Shown one piece after another: positions 1-9,222 of a stretch of 64,000 nt of DNA. Source of the DNA: Thermus thermophilus HB8. Its GTDB lineage: Bacteria > Deinococcota > Deinococci > Deinococcales > Thermaceae. Each line of letters begins with the position of its first letter. The stretch's first letter is position 1. Under the pieces are notes generated by a model. That model made no database searches and was not told the origin of the DNA. It worked only from the letters and a program-made list of their open reading frames with translations. The stretch spans positions 183,561-247,560 of the forward strand of contig NC_006461.1 in the NCBI RefSeq assembly GCF_000091545.1. The letters run 5' to 3'. The position numbers were made by a program, and so were the translations under genes.

Positions 1-429
1 GAGGACCCGGAGGTGGCGAAGGAGCCCCTCCTCCGGGTGCCCATCGTGGTGGCCCTGCCCGAAACCCACCCCCTGGCCCCTAGGGCCCGGGTGCCCCTTC
101 GGGCCCTGAAGGAGGAGCCCTTCCTCCTCCTTCCCAAGGACTTCCTCCCCCCCCTCTACGAGGCCTTCATGGAGGTCTTCCGCCGGGCGGGCTTCGCCCC
201 CAAGGTGGTCCGGGAGGTGGCCCGCTTCTCCCAGGCGGTGAGCCTGGTGGCCGCGGGCCTCGGGGTCCACCTCACCCTCGCCCCCTACCGGGTCTACCCC
301 CACCCCGGGGTGGTCCTGAGGCCCCTGGAGGAGGAGGCCGCCCTCGAGGTGGCCCTCATCTACGCCCGGCGCCCGCCCCCGCCCAGGCTGGAGGAGGTGC
401 GCCGGCTCCTCCGCGCCCTCGCCCTGTAG
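1..429 (+). CDS. LysR-family transcriptional regulator, C-terminal part (5' end outside window)
   Basis: The frame is open from base 1 and encodes the last 142 residues of a LysR-type regulator. Only the effector-binding (periplasmic-binding-protein-like) domain is visible. A strand with the family pattern LPETHPLAPRARVPL, followed by an 'L..EPFLLLPKDF' segment, is typical of the second lobe. The N-terminal winged helix that would bind DNA lies upstream of the window, so effector and targets cannot be deduced. It ends 9 bp before the PP2C phosphatase gene, but that gene has its own -10-like TAGAAT (427-432) overlapping this stop codon, so the two need not be cotranscribed. Confidence 0.85.
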   Translation, partial: EDPEVAKEPLLRVPIVVALPETHPLAPRARVPLRALKEEPFLLLPKDFLPPLYEAFMEVFRRAGFAPKVVREVARFSQAVSLVAAGLGVHLTLAPYRVYPHPGVVLRPLEEEAALEVALIYARRPPPPRLEEVRRLLRALAL

Positions 430-438
430 AATGCCCCC

Positions 439-1374
439 ATGGACCGCCTCGAGGCCGCCCTGAAGACCCACCCCGGCCTCAAGCGCCCCAAGAACGAGGA
501 CGCGGTGGGCGGGGAGGCCACCCCCTGGGGCGGGGTCTACGTGGTGGCCGACGGCATGGGGGGGCACCGGACGGGGGAGGTGGCCTCGAGGCTCGCCGTG
601 GAGACCGTCTTGGCGAGGCTTTCCCGGGAGGAACCCCCTTCCCCCAAGGACCTCCTGGAGGCCCTGGAGGAGGCCAACGGGAGGATCCACCGGGAGGCCC
701 AGCGCCCGGAGAACCGGGGGATGGGCACCACCTGCACCGTCCTCGTCCTGGACCTGCCCTACGCCCTGGTGGCCCACGTGGGGGACTCCCGGGCCTATTT
801 GCTCAGGGAGGGGAACCTCCTCCAGCTCACGGAGGACCACTCCTGGGTGGCGGAAAGGGTGCGGCAGGGCCTCCTCTCCCCCGAGGAGGCGAGGACGCAC
901 CGCTGGCGCAACGTGATCACCAACGCCCTGGGCTCCTTCCCCCAGGCCCGGGTGGACCTCCTCGGGCTCAAGCTCCGCCCGGGGGACACCTTCCTCCTCT
1001 GCACCGACGGGCTTTCCGGGGTCCTGGAGGAAAGGGCCCTCAAGGAGGTGCTGGCCCACTTTCCCCCCGCCGAGGCGGCGGAGCGCCTCGTGGCCCTGGC
1101 CAACGAGTGGGGCGGCCCGGACAACGTGAGCGTGGCCGTGGTCCGGGTCCCCGAGGCCCTGCCGGAGCGCCAGAGGCCCTACGCCCTCCCCCTGGAGGCC
1201 GCCAAGGGGGAACCCGTCCGCCTCCAGGTGGGGGAGGTGCCCGAGGAGCTCACCACCCAGATCCTGGAGCCCGCCCCCAAGAGGGGGCGGGTGGGGTGGC
1301 GGGACGCCCTCCTCATTCTCCTCTGGGTGGTGGTGGTGGCCTACATCCTCCTCAACTCCCTGCGGACCCCCTAG
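439..1374 (+). CDS. PP2C-family Ser/Thr protein phosphatase with C-terminal membrane anchor
   Basis: 311 residues. The PPM/PP2C metal-binding motifs appear in order: NEDA at about 19-22, ADGMGG at 36-41, GDSRAYLLR at about 115, CTDGLSG at about 190 and GGPDNVSVAVVR near 230. The conserved aspartates that hold the two Mn/Mg ions are all present, so it should be an active phosphoserine/phosphothreonine phosphatase, the partner of Hanks-type kinases. After an acidic linker, a single hydrophobic segment near residues 288-306 would anchor it with the catalytic domain in the cytoplasm. No kinase gene is adjacent in the window. The ATG follows a TAGAAT -10-like box (427-432) by 6 nt and has no Shine-Dalgarno sequence, which fits a leaderless transcript. 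Confidence 0.92.
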   Translation: MDRLEAALKTHPGLKRPKNEDAVGGEATPWGGVYVVADGMGGHRTGEVASRLAVETVLARLSREEPPSPKDLLEALEEANGRIHREAQRPENRGMGTTCTVLVLDLPYALVAHVGDSRAYLLREGNLLQLTEDHSWVAERVRQGLLSPEEARTHRWRNVITNALGSFPQARVDLLGLKLRPGDTFLLCTDGLSGVLEERALKEVLAHFPPAEAAERLVALANEWGGPDNVSVAVVRVPEALPERQRPYALPLEAAKGEPVRLQVGEVPEELTTQILEPAPKRGRVGWRDALLILLWVVVVAYILLNSLRTP

Positions 1375-1410
1375 ACCCCGGAGGCAGGGGGCGGGTAGAC
1401 TCTTCGCGGT

Positions 1411-1824
1411 ATGGAGCGGACCTTCGTCATGATCAAGCCCGACGGCGTGCGCCGGGGCCTTGTGGGGGAGATCCTCGCCCGGTTTGAGCGCAAGGGGTTC
1501 CGCATCGCGGCCCTGAAGCTCATGCAGATCAGCCAGGAGCTGGCGGAGCGGCACTACGCCGAGCACCGGGAAAAGCCCTTCTTCCCCGGCCTCGTGCGCT
1601 TCATCACCTCGGGCCCCGTGGTGGCCATGGTCCTGGAAGGGCCGGGGGTGGTGGCCGAGGTGCGCAAGATGATGGGCGCCACCCACCCCAAGGACGCCCT
1701 CCCCGGGACCATCCGGGGCGACTTCGCCACCACCATTGACGAGAACGTGATCCACGGCTCCGCCACCCTCGAGGACGCCCAGCGGGAGATCGCCCTCTTC
1801 TTCCGTCCCGAGGAGCTCCTTTAA
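1411..1824 (+). CDS. ndk: Nucleoside diphosphate kinase
   Basis: 137 residues, the usual size for bacterial NDK. It transfers the gamma phosphate from ATP to NDPs/dNDPs through a phosphohistidine intermediate, here His115 in the motif NVIHGSAT. The N-terminal FVMIKPDGVRRG signature with Lys9 is also present. It balances cytosolic nucleotide pools. A TAGACT box lies 9 nt before the ATG. Downstream are a dispersed hairpin repeat and a GC-rich hairpin separating it from the convergent NYN gene. Confidence 0.97.
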   Translation: MERTFVMIKPDGVRRGLVGEILARFERKGFRIAALKLMQISQELAERHYAEHREKPFFPGLVRFITSGPVVAMVLEGPGVVAEVRKMMGATHPKDALPGTIRGDFATTIDENVIHGSATLEDAQREIALFFRPEELL

Positions 1825-1826
1825 CA

Positions 1827-1854
1827 CCCCATGCTGGCTTGCGCCCGCATGGGG
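1827..1854. repeat. Dispersed 28-bp hairpin repeat, copy 1
   Basis: Near-perfect inverted repeat with arms CCCCATGC...GCATGGGG and loop TTGC, one T-C mismatch in the stem, followed by GGCCCCC-like sequence. It begins just after the ndk stop codon. A second copy lies at 36984-37011 just after birA, and the substitutions in the two stems differ. Function unknown: it could act as a 3'-end stabiliser, a weak terminator or an extragenic palindromic repeat. Confidence 0.7.
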
Positions 1855-1862
1855 GCCCCCAA

Positions 1863-1910
1863 AGCGCCTCCTCCCGCCCGGGCTCGGGCGCCCCGAGGGG
1901 CGGAGGCGCT
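1863..1910. terminator. GC-rich hairpin between convergent genes (probable bidirectional terminator)
   Basis: Arms AGCGCCTCC (1863-1871) and GGAGGCGCT (1902-1910) enclose a second dyad GCCCG-CGGGC. It lies between ndk and the NYN gene and reaches the latter's stop codon. There is no U-tract in either direction, so termination is inferred from position and stability only. Confidence 0.45.
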
Positions 1911-2455
1911 TAGGCCTCTTCCTCCGGGGAGGCCGGGCTCACCTGGGCCCTAAGGCGCTCCCAGGGGAAGTCGTCCAGAGGGTAGAAGTGGTCCGCCTGC
2001 TGGGCCAGCCGGTGGGAGGAGAGGGCGTGGAAGGTGGTGTTCTCCACCTGCTTGCCCAGGTCCTGCACCACCCGCACCACCTCGGCGAAGTCCCCGTCCC
2101 CCGAGACCAGCACGGCGATGTCGTAGGCGTTGACGAAGGCGAGGCGGAGCATGTCCACGGCGATCTGGATGTCCACCCCCTTCTCCACGAACCCGTCCGC
2201 CCGCCGCTCCAGCCGTCCCAGGCGGACGGTCACGTAGGGCACCCGCTTCAGGTAGTTGAGGAAGCTCTGGTGGGCCTTGGCGGCGGGGTCTTCCGGGGGA
2301 AGGGGGGCGTTGTAGTAGTAGGCCCGAAGAAGCTTCCGCCCCGCGGTGAGCAGGGTGATGAACTCCACGAAGTTGAGGCGGTAGTCTGAACCCAGGTGCT
2401 GAACCAACCCCTTGTATAGGTTGGAGCCGTCTATAAAGATGGCCACCCTTTCCAT
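1910..2455 (-). CDS. NYN-domain (LabA/DUF88-type) putative ribonuclease
   Basis: 181 residues. The NYN fold belongs to the PIN-like nuclease superfamily. Its acidic metal-binding residues are visible in the motifs FIDGSNLYKG (residues 7-16), KGVDIQIAVDML (about 92-103) and LVSGDGDF (about 116-123). A cytosolic RNA-processing role is inferred from the family; no substrate can be read from the sequence. It is preceded by a weak purine-rich sequence (GGAG) about 10 nt before the ATG. It stands alone, convergent with ndk. Confidence 0.85.
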   Translation of the reverse strand: MERVAIFIDGSNLYKGLVQHLGSDYRLNFVEFITLLTAGRKLLRAYYYNAPLPPEDPAAKAHQSFLNYLKRVPYVTVRLGRLERRADGFVEKGVDIQIAVDMLRLAFVNAYDIAVLVSGDGDFAEVVRVVQDLGKQVENTTFHALSSHRLAQQADHFYPLDDFPWERLRAQVSPASPEEEA

Positions 2456-2627
2456 AACCCGCCCGCTCCTCCCGGGCCCCCTCAGTTTACTCCCCCAGGA
2501 TGAGGAAAAGCATAGCCCACCGCTCCCTTGAGCGGCGGGGGCGGGATAAACGTTGGCTTAGCCCTTAAGGGCGGGGGCATCCTACCACAGCCTGCCCATG
2601 AGCGCAAGATGAGGGGAAGAAACGCCC
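2456..2627. other. Gene-free gap between the NYN gene and folB
   Basis: 172 bp with no credible gene. It contains a hairpin CCGCTC-cctt-GAGCGG (2520-2535) and a perfect 12-bp palindrome GCCCTTAAGGGC (2561-2572). On the minus strand a TAAACT sequence (2485-2490) could be the -10 element of the NYN gene. Nothing else is recognisable. Confidence 0.4.
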
Positions 2628-2984
2628 TCAAATACGGGATTTTTGCGTTTCGGCGTAGACGTCCCGAAAAACCCCGGGGATGGGGGCGTGGGGCTTGTGG
2701 ACCCGGACCCGAACCGCCTGGAGGCGGGGAAAGGCCTTTAGGAGCTCCTCCGCCAAATGGTCCGCCAGGGCCTCAATGAGGTAGAAGCGGCGGTGGCGCA
2801 CCGCCTCCTCCACCAGGGCGTAGACGGCGGCGTAGTCCACGGTCTCCTCCAGCCTGTCCCCCTTGCCCTCAAAGGGCACGGAAAGCCAGAGGTCCACCAC
2901 GAACCGGGCCCCAAGCCGCCCCTCCTCGGGCATGACCCCGTGGCGCCCGTAGAACTCAAGCCCGAGAAGGGCGATCTCCCCCAT
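2628..2984 (-). CDS. folB: Dihydroneopterin aldolase
   Basis: 118 residues. It cleaves 7,8-dihydroneopterin to 6-hydroxymethyl-dihydropterin and glycolaldehyde in folate synthesis. Family features seen: LEFYGRHGVMPEE near the N-terminus, with the Tyr/His/Glu environment of the pterin pocket; ETVDYAAVY in the middle; and the C-terminal strand VRVHKPHAPIPG containing the catalytic-region lysine. I place the start at the ATG at 2984 (MGEIALLG) because the seven-residue longer form is not family-like. The start overlaps the end of folP by 29 bp, so the two are translated from one mRNA. Confidence 0.93.
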   Translation of the reverse strand: MGEIALLGLEFYGRHGVMPEEGRLGARFVVDLWLSVPFEGKGDRLEETVDYAAVYALVEEAVRHRRFYLIEALADHLAEELLKAFPRLQAVRVRVHKPHAPIPGVFRDVYAETQKSRI

Positions 2985-3801
2985 ACAGCGCCTCCCAAAC
3001 CCCAAGGGCCTCCCGGTGGGCCCGCACGTCGTGGACCCGAAGCAACCTCACCCCCTTCATCACGGCGAAGAGGTGGGCGGCCACGGAGCCGTGGACCCTC
3101 TGGGCCGGGTCCTCCACCCCGGAAAGCTCCCCGATGGTGCGCTTGCGGGAAAGCCCCACCAAGACCGGGTGGCCCAGGGCCACGATCTCGTCCAGGCGGC
3201 GGAGGAGGGCGAGGTTGTGCTCCAAGAGCTTCCCGAAGCCGAACCCCGGGTCCAGGACCACCTGGGGCACCCCTGCGCTTAGGGCCCTTCTCGCCTGGGC
3301 CTCGAGGAAGGCCTTGACCTCGGCCACCACGTCCCGGTAGCGGGCGTGGGCCATCATGGTGGCCGGGTCCGGCACCGGCATGTGCATGACCACGGCGGCC
3401 ACCCCGTGGCGGGCGGCCAGGGCCACCATGCGCTCGTCGCGAAGCCCGGTGACGTCGTTCAGAAGGTGGGCCCCAAGCTTTAGGGCCTCCTCGGCCACCT
3501 CGGGCTTGCGGGTGTCCACGCTCACCGGCACCCCCAGGGAAAGGACCGCCTCGAGGACGGGAAGAAGCCTCCGCTTCTCCTCCTCCACGGGCACAGGCGC
3601 CGCCCCAGGGCGGGTGGACTCGGCCCCCAAATCCAGAATGTCCGCCCCCTCGGCCACCATCTCCCGGGCCCGCTCAAGGGCCCGCTCCGGGTCCAAGTAC
3701 CGGCCCCCGTCGGAGAAGGAATCGGGGGTGAGGTTCAGCACCCCAAGGAGCCGCACCCGGTCCAGGTCCAGGGCCCGGTCCCGAAGCCAGAGCGTCCGCA
3801 C
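2956..3801 (-). CDS. folP: Dihydropteroate synthase
   Basis: 281 residues from the GTG at 3801. It condenses 6-hydroxymethyl-dihydropterin pyrophosphate with p-aminobenzoate in folate synthesis, and is the sulfonamide target. Motifs: GVLNLTPDSFSDGG (pterin/pyrophosphate loop), DLGAESTRPGA, SVDTRKPEVA, LNDVTG and DPGFGFGK, all in the TIM-barrel order expected. A perfect TATAAT (minus strand, 3814-3809) ends 7 nt before the GTG and there is no Shine-Dalgarno sequence, so the transcript is probably leaderless. The longer open frame would run through this promoter and into the divergent USP gene, so I rejected it. folB follows in the same operon. Confidence 0.95.
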   Translation of the reverse strand: MRTLWLRDRALDLDRVRLLGVLNLTPDSFSDGGRYLDPERALERAREMVAEGADILDLGAESTRPGAAPVPVEEEKRRLLPVLEAVLSLGVPVSVDTRKPEVAEEALKLGAHLLNDVTGLRDERMVALAARHGVAAVVMHMPVPDPATMMAHARYRDVVAEVKAFLEAQARRALSAGVPQVVLDPGFGFGKLLEHNLALLRRLDEIVALGHPVLVGLSRKRTIGELSGVEDPAQRVHGSVAAHLFAVMKGVRLLRVHDVRAHREALGVWEALYGGDRPSRA

Positions 3802-3808
3802 AGGAGGG

Positions 3809-3816
3809 ATTATAGT
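3809..3816. promoter_or_regulatory. Overlapping divergent -10 boxes between folP and the USP gene
   Basis: The minus strand reads TATAAT (3814-3809) 7 nt before the folP GTG. The plus strand reads TATAGT (3811-3816), 22 nt before the ATG of the USP gene, which has a good ribosome binding site (AAAGGAGG, 3823-3830). No clear -35 element is seen for either direction. Confidence 0.55.
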
Positions 3817-3838
3817 GGGTCCTAAAGGAGGTGCGCCC

Positions 3839-4678
3839 ATGAGGCTTCTCGCCGCCCTAGACTTCGGCCTGACCCACGAGAGCGTGGTGGCCACGGCCCG
3901 GGCCCTGGCCCCCGCCTTGGGCCTCGAGGCCCACCTGGTCCACGTGATCCCCGACCCCTACTTCCAGGGCCTGGCCCACCGCTTCCCCGACCTCGCCCCC
4001 CTTCTCCGGGAGGCCCTGGACCGGGTGGAGGCCCGGGTGCGGGAGGCCTTGGGGGCCACGGGGCTTAAGGCCCGGGTCTTAAGGGGGCTTCCCGCCTTCG
4101 CCGTGGGCGGGGAGGCCGCCCGGGCCAAGCTCGTGGTCCTGGGCCAGACGGGGGACGACCCCCTGGAGCGCCTGGCCCGGGGAGGGCTTGCCCGCTACCT
4201 CCTCCACCGGGGGGAGGCCCCCGTCCTCCTCGTCCCCCCGGAAAGGCCCCTCACGGCGGTGAGGCGGATCGGCGTGGGGCTGGACGAAAGCGACGCCAGC
4301 CTCGCCGCCTTCCGCCTGGCCCTCAGCTGGAAGGAGGCCCTGGGCGCCGAGGTCCTGGGCCTCCACCTGGTGAGCGGGGAAGGGGGGTGCTGCTACCCCA
4401 CCTACCTGGACCCCAAAGGCCTCTCCCTCGCCGAGGTCCTGGAGAAGGCCGAGGCCTTCCTAAGGGCGCGCTACACCCCCCTGGACCGGCTTCTCGTCAC
4501 CAAGGGGGAGGACGAGGCCGACCTCGTGGAGCTCGCCCGCCGGGAAAAGCTGGACCTCCTCGTCCTCGGCTCCAAGGCCAAGCGCACCTGGCGCAGGCGC
4601 CTGGGCGGCACGGTGGAGGCGGCCCTGCAGCGGACCGACCTCCCCCTCCTCGTGGTCCCCGAGGCCACGGTCTGGTAG
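3839..4678 (+). CDS. Tandem universal stress protein (UspA-type) domain protein
   Basis: 279 residues made of two USP alpha/beta domains, about 1-135 and 140-279. Each starts with the typical beta-strand and Asp (LLAALDFG; RIGVGLDESD). The second ends with the nucleotide-binding pattern GSKAKRTWRRRLGGTVEAAL and LPLLVVP; the first has the related GQTGDDPLERLARGG. ATP binding is therefore plausible. I chose the ATG at 3839 because AAAGGAGG lies 8 nt upstream; the far longer open frame overlaps folP on the other strand. The MFS carrier gene follows after 10 bp, probably cotranscribed. Confidence 0.88.
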   Translation: MRLLAALDFGLTHESVVATARALAPALGLEAHLVHVIPDPYFQGLAHRFPDLAPLLREALDRVEARVREALGATGLKARVLRGLPAFAVGGEAARAKLVVLGQTGDDPLERLARGGLARYLLHRGEAPVLLVPPERPLTAVRRIGVGLDESDASLAAFRLALSWKEALGAEVLGLHLVSGEGGCCYPTYLDPKGLSLAEVLEKAEAFLRARYTPLDRLLVTKGEDEADLVELARREKLDLLVLGSKAKRTWRRRLGGTVEAALQRTDLPLLVVPEATVW

Positions 4679-4688
4679 GCTTGGGGCC

Positions 4689-5897
4689 ATGCGCCACGGG
4701 CCCTCGTGGTTCCTGCGCCTCTCCGCCTACTGGTTCGCCACCAGCTTCAAGTGGTTCCTGGTCCTCCTCGTCCTCCTCCCGGCCAAGGTGGCGGAGGTCT
4801 CCCCCCCGGAGGAGAAGGCCTCGAGGCTCGGCTTCCTCTTCGGCCTGGGGGCGGTGATGGCCATCCTGGGGCCGCCCGTGATGGGCTACCTCTCGGACCG
4901 CCTGGGCCGGAGGAGGCCCTTTCTCCTTTGGGGGAGCCTCCTCACCGCCTTCGCCCTCCTCCTCCTGGTCCACGCGCCGAGCTACACGGCGCTCCTTTTC
5001 GCCTACCTCCTCCTCCAGGTGGCGGACGACCTGGCCACGGGGCCCTATAGCGCCTTGATCCCCGACCTGGTGCCCAAGGGGGAACGGGGGGCCGCCTCGG
5101 GGTACATGGGGGTGCTGCAGGTCTCGGGGCAGGTCCTGGCGGGCGCGGTGGGCTTCCTCCTTCCCCTCGCCCCCCAGGCCTACCTGGCCGCCCTCCTCAA
5201 CCTCCTAGGGGCGGCCTTAAGCCTCTCCCTCGTCCCCGACCGCCTCCCCAAGGCCAACCCGAGGCCCTTCCTCAAGGCCATGGCCGCCCCGTGGCGGGAC
5301 CGGGACTTCCTCCTCGTCTACCTCACCCGCTTCCTGGTGATGCTGGGCTTCTACCTGGCCCAGACCTACCTGCAGTACTACCTGGCCGACGTGGTGCGAA
5401 GCTTCCAAGCCCTGGGGCGGACCCTCACGGAAGCGCCCTTCCAGGCGGTGGCCCTCCTGGGCCTCCTCATCTCCTTGGGGGCCGCCCTCGCCAGCGTCCC
5501 CGCGGGGCGGGCCTCGGACCGCCTGGGCCGGAAGCCCCTCATCTACCTCTCGGGGGCGGGGCTTGGCCTCCTCATGCCCTTCCTCCTCCTCTTCCCCCGC
5601 TACGACCTCCTCCTCGCCCTGGCCCTCGTCTTCGGCCTCTTCTACGGGGTCTACCTGGCGGTGGACTGGGCCTTGGTGGCGGACGTCCTCAAAGACCCCG
5701 AGGCCCACGCCACGGACATGGGCCTGTGGCAGACCGCCATCGTGGTGCCCCAGGTCCTGGCGGGGGCCTTTGGCCGGCCTCTGGACCTTCTGAACGCCCA
5801 GACCCCCGGCCTCGGCTACCAGGTGCTCTACCTCCTCGCCGCCCTCTTCTTCCTGCTCGGGGCCTTCGGGGTGGCCGGGGTGCGGCGGAGCCGGTGA
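4689..5897 (+). CDS. Major facilitator superfamily transporter
   Basis: 402 residues, about 12 hydrophobic segments. The MFS signature between helices 2 and 3 is visible as GYLSDRLGRRRP (about 74-85), and a second half copy as SDRLGRKP in the middle. There is an amphipathic central loop containing FLKAMAAPWRDRDF. This marks a cytoplasmic-membrane secondary transporter. The substrate cannot be deduced; some sequence character resembles the sugar/disaccharide-type symporter clade, but that is a weak impression. It sits 10 bp after the USP gene and 102 bp before the TRAP permease operon, which has its own promoter. Confidence 0.85.
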   Translation: MRHGPSWFLRLSAYWFATSFKWFLVLLVLLPAKVAEVSPPEEKASRLGFLFGLGAVMAILGPPVMGYLSDRLGRRRPFLLWGSLLTAFALLLLVHAPSYTALLFAYLLLQVADDLATGPYSALIPDLVPKGERGAASGYMGVLQVSGQVLAGAVGFLLPLAPQAYLAALLNLLGAALSLSLVPDRLPKANPRPFLKAMAAPWRDRDFLLVYLTRFLVMLGFYLAQTYLQYYLADVVRSFQALGRTLTEAPFQAVALLGLLISLGAALASVPAGRASDRLGRKPLIYLSGAGLGLLMPFLLLFPRYDLLLALALVFGLFYGVYLAVDWALVADVLKDPEAHATDMGLWQTAIVVPQVLAGAFGRPLDLLNAQTPGLGYQVLYLLAALFFLLGAFGVAGVRRSR

Positions 5898-5940
5898 GGC
5901 CGGGGGGCGCATAGCCCGAAAACGCCTTAAGAAAGCCGCG

Positions 5941-5969
5941 TTGACAGGCCTCGCCCCCCTAGGTAGGAT
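5941..5969 (+). promoter_or_regulatory. Sigma-A type promoter of the dctQM operon
   Basis: A consensus TTGACA at 5941-5946, a 17-bp spacer, and TAGGAT at 5964-5969. A GGGAGGT ribosome binding site (5986-5992) precedes the dctQ ATG at 6000. The half-sites AAACGC (5920-5925) and GCGTTG (5938-5943, overlapping the -35) resemble the arms of the palindrome in the dctP promoter. Confidence 0.8.
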
Positions 5970-5999
5970 GGGGCGGGTCTACACCGGGAGGTTAAGATT

Positions 6000-6542
6000 A
6001 TGCGCGCCCTGCTCGCCCTCTCTAGAGCCATTGACGCCCTAAGCGAAGGCGTGGGCCGGATCATCGTCTGGCTCGTCCTCGCGGTCTCCCTCCTCTCGGC
6101 CGGAAACGCCCTGATGCGCTACGCCTTCCGCTACAGCTCCAACGCCTACCTCGAGGCCCAGTGGTACCTCTTCAGCCTCATCTTCCTCCTGGGCGGCGCC
6201 TACGCCCTCAAGCACAACGCCCACGTGCGCATTGACCTCGTTTACGGGCGCCTCTCCAAGAGGACCCAGGCCTGGATTGACCTGGTGGGCACCCTCCTCT
6301 TCCTCATCCCCATGAGCCTCGGGGTCATCTACCTCTCCTGGGACTGGGTGGCGAACGCCGTGGCCATCCGCGAGATGTCCCCCGACGTGGGGGGGCTGCC
6401 CCGCTGGCCCATCAAGATCGCCCTGCCCGTGGGGTTCGCCCTTCTCGCCCTCCAGGGCCTCTCCGAGCTCATCAAGCGGCTGGCCTTTCTGACCGGGCAC
6501 CTGCCCGACTGGACGCCCGGGGAAGAGGAGGAGGTGGTCTGA
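6000..6542 (+). CDS. dctQ: TRAP transporter small permease subunit (DctQ family)
   Basis: 180 residues with four predicted membrane helices (about 17-40, 53-72, 94-114, 136-156), the usual DctQ layout. It also has the family-like stretch YLEAQWYLFSLIFLLGGAYALKH (shown only in part: the W-Y-L-F-S and G-A-Y-A-L-K-H residues, about 55-75). DctQ pairs with the large permease DctM to drive Na+-coupled uptake of a carboxylate delivered by the periplasmic receptor. The stop is followed within 1 bp by the GTG of dctM, so the two are translationally coupled. The receptor gene lies convergently just downstream. Confidence 0.93.
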   Translation: MRALLALSRAIDALSEGVGRIIVWLVLAVSLLSAGNALMRYAFRYSSNAYLEAQWYLFSLIFLLGGAYALKHNAHVRIDLVYGRLSKRTQAWIDLVGTLLFLIPMSLGVIYLSWDWVANAVAIREMSPDVGGLPRWPIKIALPVGFALLALQGLSELIKRLAFLTGHLPDWTPGEEEEVV

Positions 6543-6543
6543 G

Positions 6544-8043
6544 GTGGACCTCTACGCCGTCATGCCCCCCCTGATGTTCGCCGCCCTGGTGGTCTTCCTG
6601 CTCTCCGGCTACCCCGTGGCCTTCTCCCTAGGGGCGGTGGGGATCGTCTTCGGCTTCCTGGGCATCGCCCTGGACCTCTTCCCCCCGGCCCTCCTCAAGG
6701 CCATGCCGGACCGCATCTTCGGCATCATGTCCAACCAGCTCCTCCTGGCCATCCCCTTCTTCACCTTCATGGGCATCATCCTGGAGAAGAGCGGCCTCGC
6801 CGAGGACCTCCTGGACACCATGGGCCGCCTCTTCGGTCCCCTAAGGGGCGGGCTCGCCCTCAGCGTGGTCTTCGTGGGGGCCATCCTCGCCGCCACCACG
6901 GGGGTCGTGGCCGCGAGCGTCATGGCCATGGGCCTCATCTCCCTGCCGGTGATGCTCAAGTACGGCTACAACCCCCGTGTCGCCAGCGGGGTGATCCTGG
7001 GCTCGGCCACCCTGGCCCAGATCATCCCCCCGAGCGTGGTCCTCATCGTGCTGGCCGACCAGCTCGGGGTGAGCGTGGGGGACATGTACGTGGCCGCCCT
7101 CGTTCCCTCGGCCCTCACCGTGGGCCTCTACTTCCTTTACGTGATCTACCTCGCCCTCTTCCGCCCCCAGTGGGTCCCCGCCCTGCCCCCCGAGGCGCGG
7201 CCCGAGGCGGGGAAGGAGCCCGAGGCCGCCTTCGCCCTCCTCTCCTACCTCCTCGTGGCCGTGGGGTCGTGGAAGCTTGGGGGGTTCCTCCACCTCCCCG
7301 GGTGGCTCGAGGGCCTCGAGGTCCTCTTGGGCCTCGCCCTCTGGACCCTCCTCCTCCTCCCCCGGATCCGGCGAAATCCCCTCCTCCGCCGGGCCCTCTT
7401 CTCCATGGTCCCGCCCCTCGTCCTCATCTTCCTGGTCCTGGGCACGGTCCTCATCGGCCTCGCCACCCCCACGGAGGCCGGGGCCATGGGGGTGGTGGGG
7501 GCCCTCCTCCTCGCCGCCTTGAACCGCCGGCTTTCCTTCCCCGTCCTCTACCAGGCCATGGAGGGCACGGCCAAGCTCACCGCCTTCGTCATCTTCATCC
7601 TCATCGGCTCCACCCTCTTCAGCCTGGTCTTCCGGGGCGTGGACGGGGACCTCTGGGTGGAGGGCTTCCTCACGGGGCTTCCCGGGGGCGAAGTGGGGTT
7701 TATCGTCTTCGTCATGGTTCTCGTCTTTCTCCTGGGCTTCTTCATTGACTTCTTTGAGATCGCCTTCATCGTCCTTCCCCTCCTCGCCCTCGGCGCCGAC
7801 GCCTTGAACATTGACAAGGTCTGGTTCGGCCTCCTCGTGGGCGTGAACCTCCAGACCTCCTTCCTCACCCCGCCCTTCGGCTTTGCCCTCTTCTACCTCC
7901 GCAACGTGGCCCCCAAGGAGGTGAAGACGCTGGACATCTACCAAGGCGGCCTTCCCTTCATCGGCCTCCAGCTCCTCGTCCTCGTCCTCACCTACCTCCT
8001 CCAGGAGCCGATCATGGAGTTCGTGCGGAACTTCCGCTTCTAA
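6544..8043 (+). CDS. dctM: TRAP transporter large permease subunit (DctM family)
   Basis: 499 residues from a GTG start preceded by the end of dctQ. It has numerous hydrophobic helices. Conserved DctM features include GYPVAFSLG near the N-terminus, a glycine/alanine-rich loop ATTGVVAASVMAMG in the middle of the first half, and LIIPPSV-like LAQIIPPSVVLIVLA. It forms the ion-coupled substrate channel in the inner membrane. It is longer than the common DctM of about 430 residues; the extra length lies in the central segment, about 205-290. That size is typical of the subfamily often labelled mannitol/chloroaromatic or 2-oxoacid TRAP systems, which is a weak hint to a carboxylate substrate. Confidence 0.93.
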   Translation: MDLYAVMPPLMFAALVVFLLSGYPVAFSLGAVGIVFGFLGIALDLFPPALLKAMPDRIFGIMSNQLLLAIPFFTFMGIILEKSGLAEDLLDTMGRLFGPLRGGLALSVVFVGAILAATTGVVAASVMAMGLISLPVMLKYGYNPRVASGVILGSATLAQIIPPSVVLIVLADQLGVSVGDMYVAALVPSALTVGLYFLYVIYLALFRPQWVPALPPEARPEAGKEPEAAFALLSYLLVAVGSWKLGGFLHLPGWLEGLEVLLGLALWTLLLLPRIRRNPLLRRALFSMVPPLVLIFLVLGTVLIGLATPTEAGAMGVVGALLLAALNRRLSFPVLYQAMEGTAKLTAFVIFILIGSTLFSLVFRGVDGDLWVEGFLTGLPGGEVGFIVFVMVLVFLLGFFIDFFEIAFIVLPLLALGADALNIDKVWFGLLVGVNLQTSFLTPPFGFALFYLRNVAPKEVKTLDIYQGGLPFIGLQLLVLVLTYLLQEPIMEFVRNFRF

Positions 8044-8063
8044 GGACCGCGGCGAAGCACTGC

Positions 8064-8093
8064 AAAAGGCCCCCAGGGCAAGCCCTGGGGGCC
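8064..8093 (-). terminator. Intrinsic terminator of dctP
   Basis: 12-bp perfect stem GGCCCCCAGGGC / GCCCTGGGGGCC (8068-8079 and 8082-8093). On the minus strand it is followed by TTTT (8067-8064). It lies 16 bp past the dctP stop codon, between the convergent dctM and dctP, and may also stop dctQM transcripts. Confidence 0.8.
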
Positions 8094-8109
8094 TCGGCCT
8101 TCGCCCGGA

Positions 8110-9189
<1,080 letters not shown>

Positions 9190-9222
9190 CTTTATTCACC
9201 TCCCCTAAGGGTGTCCGCCGGG

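Noticed and set aside
2528..2779. Small plus-strand open frame upstream of and over folB
   Set aside because: No ribosome binding site, overlaps folB, low-complexity composition.
3356..3838. Long N-terminal extension of the USP protein
   Set aside because: It lies opposite folP and lacks a ribosome binding site; AAAGGAGG just before 3839 marks the true start.
6841..7944. 367-codon open frame opposite dctM
   Set aside because: Very rich in E, D, G and H as expected for the reverse of a membrane-protein gene; dctM is certain.
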